The notes under the pieces were generated by a model. That model did not search any database. It was not told the origin of the DNA and was given only the letters and a program-made list of their open reading frames with translations. From JALOAP01 sp964632355 (GTDB lineage: Bacteria; Chloroflexota; Dehalococcoidia; Tepidiformales; Tepidiformaceae), in contig CAZWBW010000006.1 of the NCBI GenBank assembly GCA_964632355.1, positions 1 to 53,693 on the forward strand: a DNA stretch of 53,693 nt, read 5' to 3'. Shown here piece by piece: positions 1 to 8,425 of the stretch. A program made the position numbers and the translations under genes. Each line of letters begins with the position of its first letter. Position 1 is the stretch's first letter.

Positions 1-303
1 AACCGCGAGAACGGGAGTTGTGACTTCCGTTCGGGCGTGCCGGTAGGTGTGGAGGGCCCGGAGGAACCGGGCTACGGCCAACTCGTCGAGAAGCGGACGC
101 GGCGCGGGACGTTCTACGGCTGCTGGAACTACCCGCGGTGCAGCTACACGACGAATTCGCTGGAACCCGACAAGATGACGCCGCCGCGTCCGCCAGCCGA
201 ACGGGAAGCAGCGAACGCGAAGCTCATGGAGCGAAGCGCACGCGGGAAGGCGGCGTACGCCAAGCGACGCGAGAACGCTGCCCGGGCCCGCAAGGCGAGC
301 TAG
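1..303 (+). CDS. topA: DNA topoisomerase I, C-terminal fragment
   Basis: This is the 3' end of a gene that enters from the left edge; the frame is open from base 1 to the TAG at 301-303. The visible 100 residues look like the C-terminal zinc-ribbon tail of bacterial type IA topoisomerase, which relaxes negative supercoils. The family signature is the stretch running from LVEKRTRRG into FYGCWNYPRC. Only one CxxxxxC-type pair is present, because the first CxxC of the usual ribbon is missing or replaced. The end is basic, Ala/Arg/Lys-rich, as in other topA tails. The following xer recombinase matches the common topA-xer gene order. The identification rests on the tail only. Confidence 0.75.
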   Translation, partial: NRENGSCDFRSGVPVGVEGPEEPGYGQLVEKRTRRGTFYGCWNYPRCSYTTNSLEPDKMTPPRPPAEREAANAKLMERSARGKAAYAKRRENAARARKAS

Positions 304-397
304 CACGCACGTCCTTTACTCACGCTCGGAAAGCCCCTGTGCATTTCGTCGCAGGTGGGCTAGAGTTCCCGTGCGGGGTGAGGGGACGGGCTGAACG

Positions 398-1351
398 ATG
401 ACGAGCCGCCCGGCGCACAAGACTGCGAGCGCCTACCTCGAGGCTTATCTGCGCGAACTCCAATCGGTCGGTAACCGCTCGCCGTACACGATCCGGAACT
501 ACCGGAACGACATCGGCCAGTTCCTCGCGTGGTGCGAAGAGAACGGGCGAGATCCGCTGACGATCAGCCGGCACGACTTCCGCGCATACCTCGCCGAATT
601 GCGTGACCAGGGCATGGCCGCCGCCTCGGTGACGCGCCGGACGAGCACAGTCCACGGGTTCTACCGCTACCTGCAGCGGGAGGGCGCCACCGATCGTGAC
701 CTGCTGTACGGCATGACGCTGCCGAAGAAGCCGAAGCGGCTGCCGAAGGTGCTGCCGCCACCGGTGCTCGAAGCGCTGCTGACCGCGCCTGACCCGTCGA
801 CCCCGGCCGGGCTGCGCGACCGCGCGATCCTCGAATTCCTGTACGGGGCGGGGCTGCGCATCTCGGAACTGGTGTCCCTCGACCTCGGCCAGGTGGACTG
901 CGAGCAGCGTGCGACCATCGTGCGCGGCAAGGGCGCGAAGGAGCGCGTGGTGTTGTTCGGCGAGCCGGCCATCCGGGCGCTCCTGCTGTACCTCCGGGAT
1001 GGCCGCCCGGCACTGGTGAAGGGCCCCGAGCCGGCGCTGTTCCTGAACCGTCATGGGCGCAGACTTTCGGCGCGCGCGGTGCAGATGCTGGTCAAGCGCC
1101 ATGCACTCGCGGCAGGCATCGCGGAGGATATTCACCCCCACCTGCTGCGCCATTCGTTCGCCACGCACATGCTCGACGGGGGCGCCGACCTGCGGGTGGT
1201 GCAGGACCTGCTGGGGCACAGTTCGCCGACCACGACGCAGATCTACATGCAGGTCAGCCGCGCGAGGCACGCGGAGATCAGCGAGGAGGCCTGGATTCGC
1301 ATCGCGGAGGACGCGCTGAACGCAGGGCGGGAGCGCCGTAAGATTTCGTGA
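398..1351 (+). CDS. xerC: Tyrosine recombinase XerC/XerD
   Basis: This is a site-specific tyrosine recombinase of 317 residues, the normal length for XerC/XerD, which resolve chromosome dimers at dif. The N-terminal SAM-like core-binding domain covers about residues 10-100 and the catalytic domain about 115-310. All catalytic residues are visible: Arg154 (GAGLRISEL), Lys178 (GKGAKER), His248 and Arg251 (HLLRHSFAT), His274 (LLGHSS) and nucleophile Tyr283. The ATG at 398 follows a purine-rich GGTGAGGGGA ribosome site. The stop overlaps the GTG of aroQ by four bases (GTGA). XerC and XerD cannot be separated from this sequence alone; the position after topA favours the XerC naming. Confidence 0.93.
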   Translation: MTSRPAHKTASAYLEAYLRELQSVGNRSPYTIRNYRNDIGQFLAWCEENGRDPLTISRHDFRAYLAELRDQGMAAASVTRRTSTVHGFYRYLQREGATDRDLLYGMTLPKKPKRLPKVLPPPVLEALLTAPDPSTPAGLRDRAILEFLYGAGLRISELVSLDLGQVDCEQRATIVRGKGAKERVVLFGEPAIRALLLYLRDGRPALVKGPEPALFLNRHGRRLSARAVQMLVKRHALAAGIAEDIHPHLLRHSFATHMLDGGADLRVVQDLLGHSSPTTTQIYMQVSRARHAEISEEAWIRIAEDALNAGRERRKIS

Positions 1352-1824
1352 GCATGGCACAGAGCTCCCCGGTCCTTCTCCTGGTGCATGGGCCGAACCT
1401 GAACCTCCTGGGCGAACGCAAGCCGGAAATCTACGGGACCACCACGCTGCTCGACATCGAGGCAGACGTTGCCGCCGCGGCGAACGAACTCGGCGCTTCG
1501 GTGCTCTGCTTCCAGAGCAATCACGAAGGGGCCCTCATCGACTTCCTGCACGAGCACCGGAAGGTGGCGGATGGCGTCATCATCAATGCGGGCGCCTTCA
1601 CGCATACGTCGGTTGCGCTGCGGGATGCGATCGAAGCGATCGAGAAGCCGACGGTTGAAGTGCACATCTCGAACACACATGCTCGCGAGGGATTCCGCCA
1701 CGTGTCGCTCATCGCGCCGGTGTGCATCGGCCAGGTGGCGGGGCTGGGGCGCGCGGGGTACGGCGCGGCAGTTCGACTTCTCCTCGAGCACATTCGCGCG
1801 CAGGCAGGCGATTCGAACACGTAG
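1348..1824 (+). CDS. aroQ: 3-dehydroquinate dehydratase, type II
   Basis: AroQ converts 3-dehydroquinate to 3-dehydroshikimate in the shikimate pathway. At 158 residues it has typical length for the small dodecameric type II enzyme. Diagnostic motifs are GPNLNLLGERKPEIYG with the catalytic Tyr29 and Arg24, FQSNHEG, the INAGAFTHTS active-site segment, and EVHISN with His106. The GTG start at 1348 overlaps the recombinase stop; an ATG two codons later (1354) is an alternative. The TAG stop at 1822-1824 also forms the beginning of a putative -10 box for the next gene. Confidence 0.95.
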   Translation: MSMAQSSPVLLLVHGPNLNLLGERKPEIYGTTTLLDIEADVAAAANELGASVLCFQSNHEGALIDFLHEHRKVADGVIINAGAFTHTSVALRDAIEAIEKPTVEVHISNTHAREGFRHVSLIAPVCIGQVAGLGRAGYGAAVRLLLEHIRAQAGDSNT

Positions 1825-1827
1825 ACT
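1822..1827 (+). promoter_or_regulatory. -10 box (TAGACT) for leaderless pepP
   Basis: TAGACT ends exactly six bases before the pepP ATG and overlaps the aroQ stop. No Shine-Dalgarno lies in the six-base gap. The spacing predicts an mRNA that begins at the start codon. I see no good -35. Confidence 0.45.
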
Positions 1828-1833
1828 GGTGGC

Positions 1834-2964
1834 ATGAACCGGCTGGACCGCATCCGCGCCGCGATGGCCGAGGAGGGGCTCGACGCGCTGCTGATCTCGA
1901 GCGCCGTCGAGGACCTGTTCGGCGTGCACTCGGTGAACCGGCAGTACGTGAGCGGGTTCACCGGGTCGACGGGCCATGTGCTGGTCACGCGCGACCGGGC
2001 GCTGATTGCGCTCGACTTCCGGTACACGGAGCAGGGCGGACAGGAGTGCGTCCCGTACGGCTTCGAGATCTGGGAGCGCAAGGGGCGCCACGAAGAATGG
2101 GTGCCGGCACTCATTCGAGACGCCGGGCTCGCGGGTGCAAAGATCGGCGTGTCGCCCGCGGACATGAGCCTGCAGGAGTTCGAGACGTTCCGGCGGGCGA
2201 TCGACGAGATGCCGTGGGCGCTTCGTCCCCAGATCGGGCTCGCATCGCCCATCATCGAACGGCTTCGGCGCATCAAGACCACGGAGGAACTGCTCGCCAT
2301 CGAGAAGGCGATCCAGGTTGCCGACCGGGCGTTCGAGCAGGTACAGGCAGCGGTCGAACCGGGCATGACCGAGCGGCAGGTCGCCGAACTCGTGCGTGAG
2401 ACGGTGCGGGAACTCGGGGCGACTGACGTGTCGTTCGACACCATAGTGGCGGCCGGCCCGCACGGCGCACTCCCCCACGCGACCCCGCGGGGAGAACCAA
2501 TCCAGGCTGGTCAGCCAGTCGTCATCGACATGGGAGCGCGGTACGACGGGTACTGCAGCGACCTGACGCGCACGTTCGTGGTCGGCGCACCGCCGGCGAA
2601 GTTCCAGGAGATCTACGAGATCGTGTTCGAGGCTCAGCAGGCAGCCATCGAGGGCGTCGAACCGGGCATGACCGGCGCACAGGCGGACGAACTGGCGCGA
2701 AACGTGATTCGAAAGGCGGGGTATGGCGAACAATTCGGACACGGACTCGGGCATGGAGTAGGGCTGGAAGTGCATGAAGCTCCGTACCTGGGGCCAACAT
2801 CCAGCGATGTGCTCGAAAACGGGATGGTGTTTACCATCGAACCGGGCATTTATCTGCCGGGAGAGTTCGGCGTCCGAATTGAAGACATTGTGGTGCTGGA
2901 GAACGGCAAGGCCCGCGTGCTCAGCCACGCAACGAAACTGAACCCACGGGAGCTTAGTGGATGA
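1834..2964 (+). CDS. pepP: Xaa-Pro aminopeptidase (M24 family)
   Basis: This is a cytoplasmic metallopeptidase that removes N-terminal residues preceding proline; 376 residues is the usual length for this short bacterial form. A creatinase-like N-terminal domain covers about 1-135 and the pita-bread catalytic domain about 145-370. The five metal ligands are visible: Asp232 and Asp243 (VIDMGARYDGYCSDLTRTF), His307 (GHGLGHGVG), Glu336 (TIEPGIY) and Glu350 (VRIEDI). The ATG at 1834 lies six bases after a TAGACT element. The stop overlaps the efp start (ATGA), so the two are translationally coupled, as in many bacteria. Confidence 0.93.
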   Translation: MNRLDRIRAAMAEEGLDALLISSAVEDLFGVHSVNRQYVSGFTGSTGHVLVTRDRALIALDFRYTEQGGQECVPYGFEIWERKGRHEEWVPALIRDAGLAGAKIGVSPADMSLQEFETFRRAIDEMPWALRPQIGLASPIIERLRRIKTTEELLAIEKAIQVADRAFEQVQAAVEPGMTERQVAELVRETVRELGATDVSFDTIVAAGPHGALPHATPRGEPIQAGQPVVIDMGARYDGYCSDLTRTFVVGAPPAKFQEIYEIVFEAQQAAIEGVEPGMTGAQADELARNVIRKAGYGEQFGHGLGHGVGLEVHEAPYLGPTSSDVLENGMVFTIEPGIYLPGEFGVRIEDIVVLENGKARVLSHATKLNPRELSG

Positions 2965-3521
2965 TTTCCACCGGTGAATTGAAGAAGGGCGCGACCATCG
3001 AACTCGATGGCAAGCTGATGTCGATCCTCGACTACACGCACATCAAGATGGGCCGCGGGTCGGCGCAGGTGCGCATCAAGTTCCGGGACGTGCGAACCGG
3101 CAGCATCACGGAGCAGACGTTCCAGGCGGGGACGAAGTTCCAGCGGGCGCGTGTCGAGCGCCGCGAGATGCAGTACCTGTACAACGACGGCGAGTTCTAC
3201 CACTTCATGAACACCGAGACCTTCGAACAGATCGCGGTCCCGGCGGAGAAGGTGGGCGACGCGAACCTGTACCTGAAAGAGAACGACATGGTCGAGGTCG
3301 TGCTCTTCGGCGACGAAGTCATCGGTGTCGAACTGCCGATCACGGTGGAGTTGACGGTCACGCAGACCGAGCCTGGCTTCAAGGGCGATACCGCCACCGG
3401 CGGCAGCAAGCCGGCGACGCTGGAAACGGGGCTCGTAATCCAGGTGCCGCTCTTCATCGAGGAGGGCACGAAGATCAAGGTCAATACGGGCACCGGCGAG
3501 TACATCGAGCGTGTGAGCTAG
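2961..3521 (+). CDS. efp: Elongation factor P
   Basis: EF-P relieves ribosome stalling at polyproline stretches. The protein has 186 residues with the KOW-like domain I (1-63), OB domain II and OB domain III ending in TGEYIERVS, the standard layout. The domain I loop reads KMGRGSAQV, so the tip residue that is Lys34 in E. coli (PGKGQ) is Arg32 here. Arg at this site is known from the EarP-rhamnosylated subgroup of EF-P. Neither earP nor epmA/ymfI-type modification genes are visible in this window. The gene overlaps the pepP stop by four bases and is followed by a strong terminator. Confidence 0.96.
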   Translation: MISTGELKKGATIELDGKLMSILDYTHIKMGRGSAQVRIKFRDVRTGSITEQTFQAGTKFQRARVERREMQYLYNDGEFYHFMNTETFEQIAVPAEKVGDANLYLKENDMVEVVLFGDEVIGVELPITVELTVTQTEPGFKGDTATGGSKPATLETGLVIQVPLFIEEGTKIKVNTGTGEYIERVS

Positions 3522-3548
3522 GACTCGCTGCGCGGCACAGAGCGTACA

Positions 3549-3576
3549 AAGGGGACCCCCGCGCCGGGGTCCCCTT
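3549..3576 (+). terminator. Intrinsic terminator after efp
   Basis: There is an 11-bp perfect stem (AAGGGGACCCC with GGGGTCCCCTT) with a six-base loop. It lies 28 bases after the efp stop and ends the xer-aroQ-pepP-efp run. Confidence 0.85.
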
Positions 3577-3715
3577 CGCTATGACGCTACCGAGCCAGTA
3601 CGGAGAGGCGTGGAAGCCACGCGTGGTCCGGGTAGGCCGTCGTCACGGGGAGTCAGTCGGTTCGCCGGGCACCCGTGGCGCACCCACACCTCTGGCAGCC
3701 GCGGAGCGGGACCCG

Positions 3716-3721
3716 TAGCCT
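3716..3721 (+). promoter_or_regulatory. -10 box (TAGCCT) for leaderless xseA
   Basis: TAGCCT is followed by GTTCGC and then the xseA ATG, giving a six-base gap with no Shine-Dalgarno. CTGGCA 18 bases upstream is a weak -35 candidate. Confidence 0.4.
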
Positions 3722-3727
3722 GTTCGC

Positions 3728-4903
3728 ATGCAGGCGCTCACCGTCTCGGCTGTCGTCAACTACTTGCGCGAGATTTTCGACGCGAGCGAGTTCTTCTCGG
3801 ACCTGTGGATCCAGGCCGAGGTTTCGAACTACTCGCGGCCGGCATCGGGGCACCGGTACTTCTCGCTGAAAGACCAGTACGCTTCGCTCCGGGCCGTCAT
3901 GTTCCGGGACACGATGCCGGGACTGAATCTCGCGAACGGGGACCGCATCATCGCGCACGGGAAGGTGACCGTGTACCCGCAGCGGGGCGAACTCCAGTTC
4001 GTGTGCGACTTCATCAGGCCGGAGGGCGTTGGCATCCTCGCGGCGAAGTTCGAGGAACTCCGCATGCGGCTCGAGGCGGAAGGGCTGTTCGCAGAAGAGC
4101 GCAAACGACCGCTCCCGCGCTTCCCGAAGCGGATTGGCATCGTGACGTCGGCGACGGGCGCAGCGCTGCAGGACGTGCGAAAGGTGCTGTCCCATCGCTG
4201 GCCGCTGGCGGAGTTGGTGCTGTCCCCCGCGATGGTGCAGGGCGAACACGCTCCGGGGCACATCCTCGGGGCGCTGCGCATGCTGGCGCGCGAACCGGGG
4301 CTCGACGTGGCGCTGCTGGTTCGCGGCGGCGGAAGCGCCGAGGACCTCTGGGCGTTCAACGACGAGCGCGTGGCGCGGGCCATCTACGGCTTCCCGGTCC
4401 CGATCGTGACGGGAATCGGCCACGAAACCGACATCACGATCGCCGACCTGGTGGCGGACGTGCGGGCGGCCACGCCGAGCGCCGCCGCCGAGCGGGCAAC
4501 ACCGGACATCCGAGAGCTGCGGGGCGCGGTGCAGGTGGTCGAACGGGCGATGGGATCGGCGGTGCGCGAACGGCTCGCCGAACGGGCCGCCGGGGTCGAG
4601 GGGCTTGCGGCGCGGCTTCAGCGCGGGGCGCCGAACCCGGCACTCCTCGCACGTGACGTACGCGGGCTCCTCCGCGATCTCCAGTCGGCGTTCGAACGCC
4701 GAACGGCGACCGATCGTGCGCGCTTCGAGCACATACGGGCGCGCATCGAGGGCCTCGATCCGCGCGCGACCCTCGCGCGAGGGTTTGCGATCGTGCAGGA
4801 TGCGAAGTCGCGGAAAGTCGTGAACAGTGTGAAGCGGGTGAAGCCGGGCGCCCGGCTCTCCGTGGCTGTTACCGACGGGGCGTTCTGGACCGAGGTGAGC
4901 TAG
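3728..4903 (+). CDS. xseA: Exodeoxyribonuclease VII large subunit
   Basis: This is the catalytic subunit of exonuclease VII, which degrades single-stranded DNA from both ends. At 391 residues it is a little shorter than E. coli XseA (456). The N-terminal OB-fold (about 1-100: TVSAVVNYLREIF, LWIQAEVSNYSRPASGHRYFSLKD) is followed by the nuclease core with RIGIVTSATGAALQDV, VRGGGSAEDLWAFNDE and PIVTGIGHETDITIADLVAD. A predicted helical region and a short C-terminal segment (ARGFAIVQD) follow. The xseB GTG begins on the base after the xseA stop, so both subunits are made from one message. Confidence 0.95.
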   Translation: MQALTVSAVVNYLREIFDASEFFSDLWIQAEVSNYSRPASGHRYFSLKDQYASLRAVMFRDTMPGLNLANGDRIIAHGKVTVYPQRGELQFVCDFIRPEGVGILAAKFEELRMRLEAEGLFAEERKRPLPRFPKRIGIVTSATGAALQDVRKVLSHRWPLAELVLSPAMVQGEHAPGHILGALRMLAREPGLDVALLVRGGGSAEDLWAFNDERVARAIYGFPVPIVTGIGHETDITIADLVADVRAATPSAAAERATPDIRELRGAVQVVERAMGSAVRERLAERAAGVEGLAARLQRGAPNPALLARDVRGLLRDLQSAFERRTATDRARFEHIRARIEGLDPRATLARGFAIVQDAKSRKVVNSVKRVKPGARLSVAVTDGAFWTEVS

Positions 4904-5152
4904 GTGGCAGAGCAAACGTTCGAGGAGCTGTACGCGGCGCTGGAAGAGAAGGCGCGCAAGCTCGAGCAGGGCAACCTGCCGCTGGAAGAGTCGCTGAAAC
5001 TGTATGAGGAGGGAGTCGCACTCGTGGACAAACTGAAGGAGATCCTCGAAGGGGCAGAGCTGCGTATCCGCAGCCTGCAGGTGCGACTCGAAGACGACCA
5101 GGCTCACCTCCGCGAAGTCGAGGCCGACTACGGTGCCGAGTTCGATGACTAA
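4904..5152 (+). CDS. xseB: Exodeoxyribonuclease VII small subunit
   Basis: This is an 82-residue acidic helical protein with the XseB pattern TFEELYAALEEKARKLEQG, LPLEESLKLYEEG and a coiled C-terminal helix. It binds XseA to form the active ExoVII complex. GTG start, abutting xseA with no gap. The stop overlaps the next gene, whose ATG lies at 5145. Confidence 0.93.
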   Translation: MAEQTFEELYAALEEKARKLEQGNLPLEESLKLYEEGVALVDKLKEILEGAELRIRSLQVRLEDDQAHLREVEADYGAEFDD

Positions 5153-5945
5153 CCCGCTGCGCATCGCCTGGCTTACCACTGGACGGGGCGAAGGCTCCTA
5201 CGGCGCGCTCGAACACACGCTCCGTGCGATCGATGACGGGCTGCCGGTCGAGATCGCGGTGGTGTTCGTGAACCGGGACCCGGGAGAGGCCGAACCGACC
5301 GACCGGCTGATGGACCTCGTTCGCGGGCGAGGGATTCCGCTCGAGACGCTCTCCTCGACGCGATTTCGCAAGGAGCGCGGCGGGAAGCTTTCGAAACCGG
5401 GCGAACCGCTCCAGCCGTGGCGCACCGAGTTCGACACCGCGGTCGCGGAAAAGCTCGCGCGGTACGAGTTCGACCTCGGCGTTATGTTCGGTTATATGCT
5501 GATCGCCACGGAACCATTGTATGGGCGGTTCCGGTTCATCAACGATCACCCCGCCCTGCCGAACGGGCCCATCGGGACATGGCAGGAGGTGATTCGCGAG
5601 CTGATGGACAAGGGCGTGACGGAATCGGGTTGCACGATGAACCTCGTGACCGGCGACGTGGACCGGGGCCCGGTGGTGAGCTTCTGCCGCTACCCGATCC
5701 GGGATGAGGCGACAAAGGTGCTCTGGCGAGACTTCGCCGAGGAGCCACCGGAAGACCGGCAGGCGTACGACGAGACGCCGCTCTTCCGGGAGATTCGGCG
5801 GCGCGGACTCCTTCGCGAGCGGCCACTGCTCGTCGAAACGCTGCGGGCGATCGCCGAGGGCCGGATCGAGGTGCCGCCGGCCGCGCCGCTCGACCTGACG
5901 GTCGAGGTGGAGAACGCGGTAGCGGCGGTTGCGCGACAAACGTAA
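5145..5945 (+). CDS. Formyltransferase family protein (PurN/Fmt-like)
   Basis: This is a 266-residue member of the formyl-transfer superfamily that includes glycinamide ribonucleotide formyltransferase and methionyl-tRNA formyltransferase. The catalytic triad pattern is recognisable: Asn and His in FINDHPALPNGPIG and the Asp in TGDVDRGPVVSF. The N-terminal Rossmann-like half (IAWLTTGRGEGSYGAL) is non-standard, lacking the usual PurN VLxSGxGSN motif. The substrate is therefore uncertain and I do not assign purN. ATG 5145 overlaps the xseB end; an upstream in-frame GTG at 5133 is possible. Confidence 0.75.
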   Translation: MTNPLRIAWLTTGRGEGSYGALEHTLRAIDDGLPVEIAVVFVNRDPGEAEPTDRLMDLVRGRGIPLETLSSTRFRKERGGKLSKPGEPLQPWRTEFDTAVAEKLARYEFDLGVMFGYMLIATEPLYGRFRFINDHPALPNGPIGTWQEVIRELMDKGVTESGCTMNLVTGDVDRGPVVSFCRYPIRDEATKVLWRDFAEEPPEDRQAYDETPLFREIRRRGLLRERPLLVETLRAIAEGRIEVPPAAPLDLTVEVENAVAAVARQT

Positions 5946-5973
5946 AGAAATGCGCTCGGGGTGAACCCTTCGG

Positions 5974-5979
5974 TATACT
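5974..5979 (+). promoter_or_regulatory. -10 box (TATACT) for leaderless zinc-ribbon gene
   Basis: TATACT is followed by CCCGCA and the ATG at 5986, again a six-base gap. It matches the sigma-70 -10 consensus at five of six bases. No -35 is evident. Confidence 0.5.
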
Positions 5980-5985
5980 CCCGCA

Positions 5986-6411
5986 ATGACCGAAGCGATG
6001 AGCCAGAGCTGCCCTGACTGCGGCACTGCCTACGACCCGACCGACAACTACTGCCGACGCTGTGGCATGTACCTGGCGGCGGTCCGGCCGACGACCTCGC
6101 TCACGAAGGACGAGCCGAAGCGCGAGGTCGAGCCGGTTCGTGCCGGGCTGCCGGCACCGGTGAAGCGGGCCGCGACCGCGCTGGCAATCGGAACGGCGCT
6201 GCAAATCGGCGTGGGGCTCGCGGGGAAGTACCTCGCCGGCCAGGCTGCGAAAGGTGCAATGACGGCCGCGACCCGGCAGGCCGTGCCGCGTGGGCGCCGC
6301 GGCAGCCGGGAAGTGACGAAGCCCCGGGGCGCCGAATCCTCGAATGGCGAAGAGGCGACCGCAGTAAGCGAGACCGTGCTGATTCGCCGCGTGTGGGTGC
6401 GGCGGGGATAG
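5986..6411 (+). CDS. Zinc-ribbon protein, function unknown
   Basis: This is a 141-residue protein with an N-terminal zinc ribbon made of CPDC (about residue 9) and CRRC (about residue 23). A charged linker, a weakly hydrophobic Ala/Gly-rich helix (ATALAIGTALQIGVGLAGKYLAG, about 63-87) and a basic tail follow. The helix could be a single membrane segment. I recognise no enzyme domain. It has its own -10 box and stands alone between the formyltransferase and the MFS gene. Confidence 0.7.
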   Translation: MTEAMSQSCPDCGTAYDPTDNYCRRCGMYLAAVRPTTSLTKDEPKREVEPVRAGLPAPVKRAATALAIGTALQIGVGLAGKYLAGQAAKGAMTAATRQAVPRGRRGSREVTKPRGAESSNGEEATAVSETVLIRRVWVRRG

Positions 6412-6568
6412 CCCGTCCGACGTCAGTTACCCTGCTGAATCCTGGAAATCACCGGTGCCGGTGCGGCGACCGGTTTATTGCGCGCGCCGGCACCCGGCGG
6501 CGCATTACGGTTCGCAATGCAGCCTCGCGAGTTGCGTTGTCGTGCCTCGCGGAGAGCGCGTCCTGCGG

Positions 6569-6574
6569 TAAGCT
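6569..6574 (+). promoter_or_regulatory. -10 box (TAAGCT) for leaderless MFS gene
   Basis: TAAGCT is followed by TCCCTC and the GTG at 6581, a six-base gap without a Shine-Dalgarno. Confidence 0.4.
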
Positions 6575-6580
6575 TCCCTC

Positions 6581-7816
6581 GTGTCCCTGGAGCTTGACCG
6601 ACGGCAGCGCAACCTCGTTCTCGCGTTGTTGTGCGTTGCGTCGTTCGCGGTGGTGTTCAACAACCTGATCATCACCCCCATCCTCCCGGAAATCTCGGAC
6701 GACCTGAACGTGAAGGTGGCGGTGGCCGGCCTGCTGGTGACCGTGTACGCGGTGGTGGGCGGCGTGGCTGCTGTCTTTTCGGGCCCGTTCATCGACCGCA
6801 TCGGGCGGAAGCCCGTGGTCGTAGCGGGGATGACCACGCTGGTGGTCGCGACGGCGCTTTCGGCGGTTTCGCCGCACTTCGTGGTGCTTGCGGCGTCGCG
6901 GGCGCTTGCCGGGTTAGGTGTCGCATGCCTGACGCCCGCAGTGTTCTCCGCTGTCGGCGACTACTTCGCGTACGAAGAGCGGGGCCGGGCGATGTCGTGG
7001 GTCATCAGCGCGAACACGAGCGCGAGTATCCTGGGCGTCCCTGCGGGGGCGCTCATCTCGGGCTTGCTGTCGTGGCGGTTGACGTTCGTCCTAATCGCGG
7101 TGCTGTGCCTCGTGTTCACGTGGTTGCTGTTCCGCAAGCTGCCGAGTGACCCGCCGCGCCGACGCGATGCTCCGCGCGAGGGCCTGCGCCCGATCCTCGA
7201 GGTCCTGCGCGATCTGCAGACTTCGATGGCGCTGATCTCGAATTACCTGTCGACGGCGTACTGGTTCGTGTTCGTGACCTACATGGGCGCGTATTTCCAC
7301 GACGAGTTCGGCCTGGCGAAGTGGGCGCTGGGTGGCCTGACGATGGTGATGGGCCTGGGTGTGCTGGTCGGGGGAAACATCGGCGGGCGGCTGGCGGACC
7401 GCGTAGGAAAGCAGCCGGTGATCGTGTGGACGAGCGGGCTGTGCGCGGCGGCCATCCTGCTGGAGACGACGGTGGCACCGAACCTGGCCACTGCGGGCGG
7501 TCTGTTGTTCCTGTTCGCGGCGTTTGGAGGCGCGCGGTTTGCGTGTGCACAGGCCGTGATGACCCAGATGGCGCCGCACCGGCGGGGCACGGTGATGGCG
7601 CTCAGCGCTTCGGGGCAGCAGTTCGGCATCGTGACCGGATCGGCGCTGGGCGCGCTGACGCTCGCTATCAGCGACTACATCGCGCTGGGCCCGGTCTCGG
7701 CCGTGCTGGCGATCGCGTCGCTCGTGACCTACGCGCTGTTCATCGACGAGCGCAGCCTGATTGCGGAGCAGGTCGCGGCAACGGTCTCCACGGAACCGCA
7801 GGAAGCGTCGGTGTAG
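6581..7816 (+). CDS. MFS transporter
   Basis: This is a 411-residue major facilitator superfamily carrier with about twelve hydrophobic segments. The MFS motif A is clear after TM2 (GPFIDRIGRKPVVV), and its second-half repeat is GGRLADRVGKQPVIV. The TM5 motif C region reads SILGVPAGALISGLLSWRLTF, resembling drug/H+ antiporter-type members. The substrate cannot be read from the sequence. The GTG start at 6581 is supported by the -10 box six bases upstream; no ribosome site is visible. Confidence 0.88.
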   Translation: MSLELDRRQRNLVLALLCVASFAVVFNNLIITPILPEISDDLNVKVAVAGLLVTVYAVVGGVAAVFSGPFIDRIGRKPVVVAGMTTLVVATALSAVSPHFVVLAASRALAGLGVACLTPAVFSAVGDYFAYEERGRAMSWVISANTSASILGVPAGALISGLLSWRLTFVLIAVLCLVFTWLLFRKLPSDPPRRRDAPREGLRPILEVLRDLQTSMALISNYLSTAYWFVFVTYMGAYFHDEFGLAKWALGGLTMVMGLGVLVGGNIGGRLADRVGKQPVIVWTSGLCAAAILLETTVAPNLATAGGLLFLFAAFGGARFACAQAVMTQMAPHRRGTVMALSASGQQFGIVTGSALGALTLAISDYIALGPVSAVLAIASLVTYALFIDERSLIAEQVAATVSTEPQEASV

Positions 7817-7839
7817 CTGCGCGTTCCGCGTTCGCGGAC

Positions 7840-7845
7840 CACAAT
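7840..7845 (+). promoter_or_regulatory. -10 box (CACAAT) for leaderless Nudix gene
   Basis: CACAAT is followed by GCGTCT and the GTG at 7852, a six-base gap. The first base deviates from TANNNT, but the spacing equals that of the other cases. Confidence 0.3.
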
Positions 7846-7851
7846 GCGTCT

Positions 7852-8397
7852 GTGGCTGACACAACTCCCCTGCCGCGGCTGGTTTCGTCGGAGATCGTGT
7901 ACGACGGCCGCCTGTTCGACGTTGAGCTCGACGTGCTCGAGTGGCCGGGTGGCACCGAGGCTGCCCGCGAGATCATTCGGCACCCCGGGGCGGTGTGCAT
8001 GATCCCGGTAACGAACGATGGTGACCTGCTGCTGGTGACGCAGTATCGCCACGCTGCGGGCGACCGGCTGCTGGAGCTCCCGGCGGGCACACTGGAACCG
8101 GGTGAAGACCCGCGCGAAACCGCCATCCGCGAACTCCAGGAGGAGGTGGGGATGGTGCCGGGCACGGTGGAGCCGATGGGCGGCTTCTTCGTGGCGCCGG
8201 GCTACACGACGGAGTACATCCACCTGTTCGTGTGCCGGGATCTTCGCGAGGGGCGGCTCGATGGGGACGACGACGAAGACATCGAGGTGCATTCGATGAC
8301 GCTGGACGAGGCACTGAAGCAAATCGACGCAGGGCGTATCGTAGACGGGAAATCAATCATTGGGCTCCTGCGGTACGCGCGTCGCGCCAATCGATAA
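7852..8397 (+). CDS. Nudix hydrolase, ADP-ribose pyrophosphatase-like
   Basis: This is a 181-residue Nudix protein. The Nudix box runs about 79-101 as GTLEPGEDPRETA followed by IRELQEEVGM, with all signature residues (Gly, Glu, RELxEExG). The flanks match the NudF/ADP-ribose pyrophosphatase group: VYDGRLFDVELD at the start, VTQYRHAAGDRLLELPAG before the box and GGFFVAPGYTTEYIHLF after it. The likely reaction is hydrolysis of ADP-ribose to AMP and ribose 5-phosphate. I chose GTG 7852 because upstream sequence in this frame belongs to the MFS gene region and a -10 box precedes it by six bases. Confidence 0.88.
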   Translation: MADTTPLPRLVSSEIVYDGRLFDVELDVLEWPGGTEAAREIIRHPGAVCMIPVTNDGDLLLVTQYRHAAGDRLLELPAGTLEPGEDPRETAIRELQEEVGMVPGTVEPMGGFFVAPGYTTEYIHLFVCRDLREGRLDGDDDEDIEVHSMTLDEALKQIDAGRIVDGKSIIGLLRYARRANR

Positions 8398-8425
8398 AGT
8401 CAATGACGGGATGCATGCGCCTCGC

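Noticed and set aside
398..1351. Tyrosine recombinase as sign of an integrated mobile element
   Set aside because: It lies in the housekeeping topA-xer context, has XerC/D length, and no att repeats or phage/transposon genes flank it.
1243..2928. Minus-strand frame of 561 codons
   Set aside because: It is antisense to aroQ and pepP, whose active-site residues are intact.
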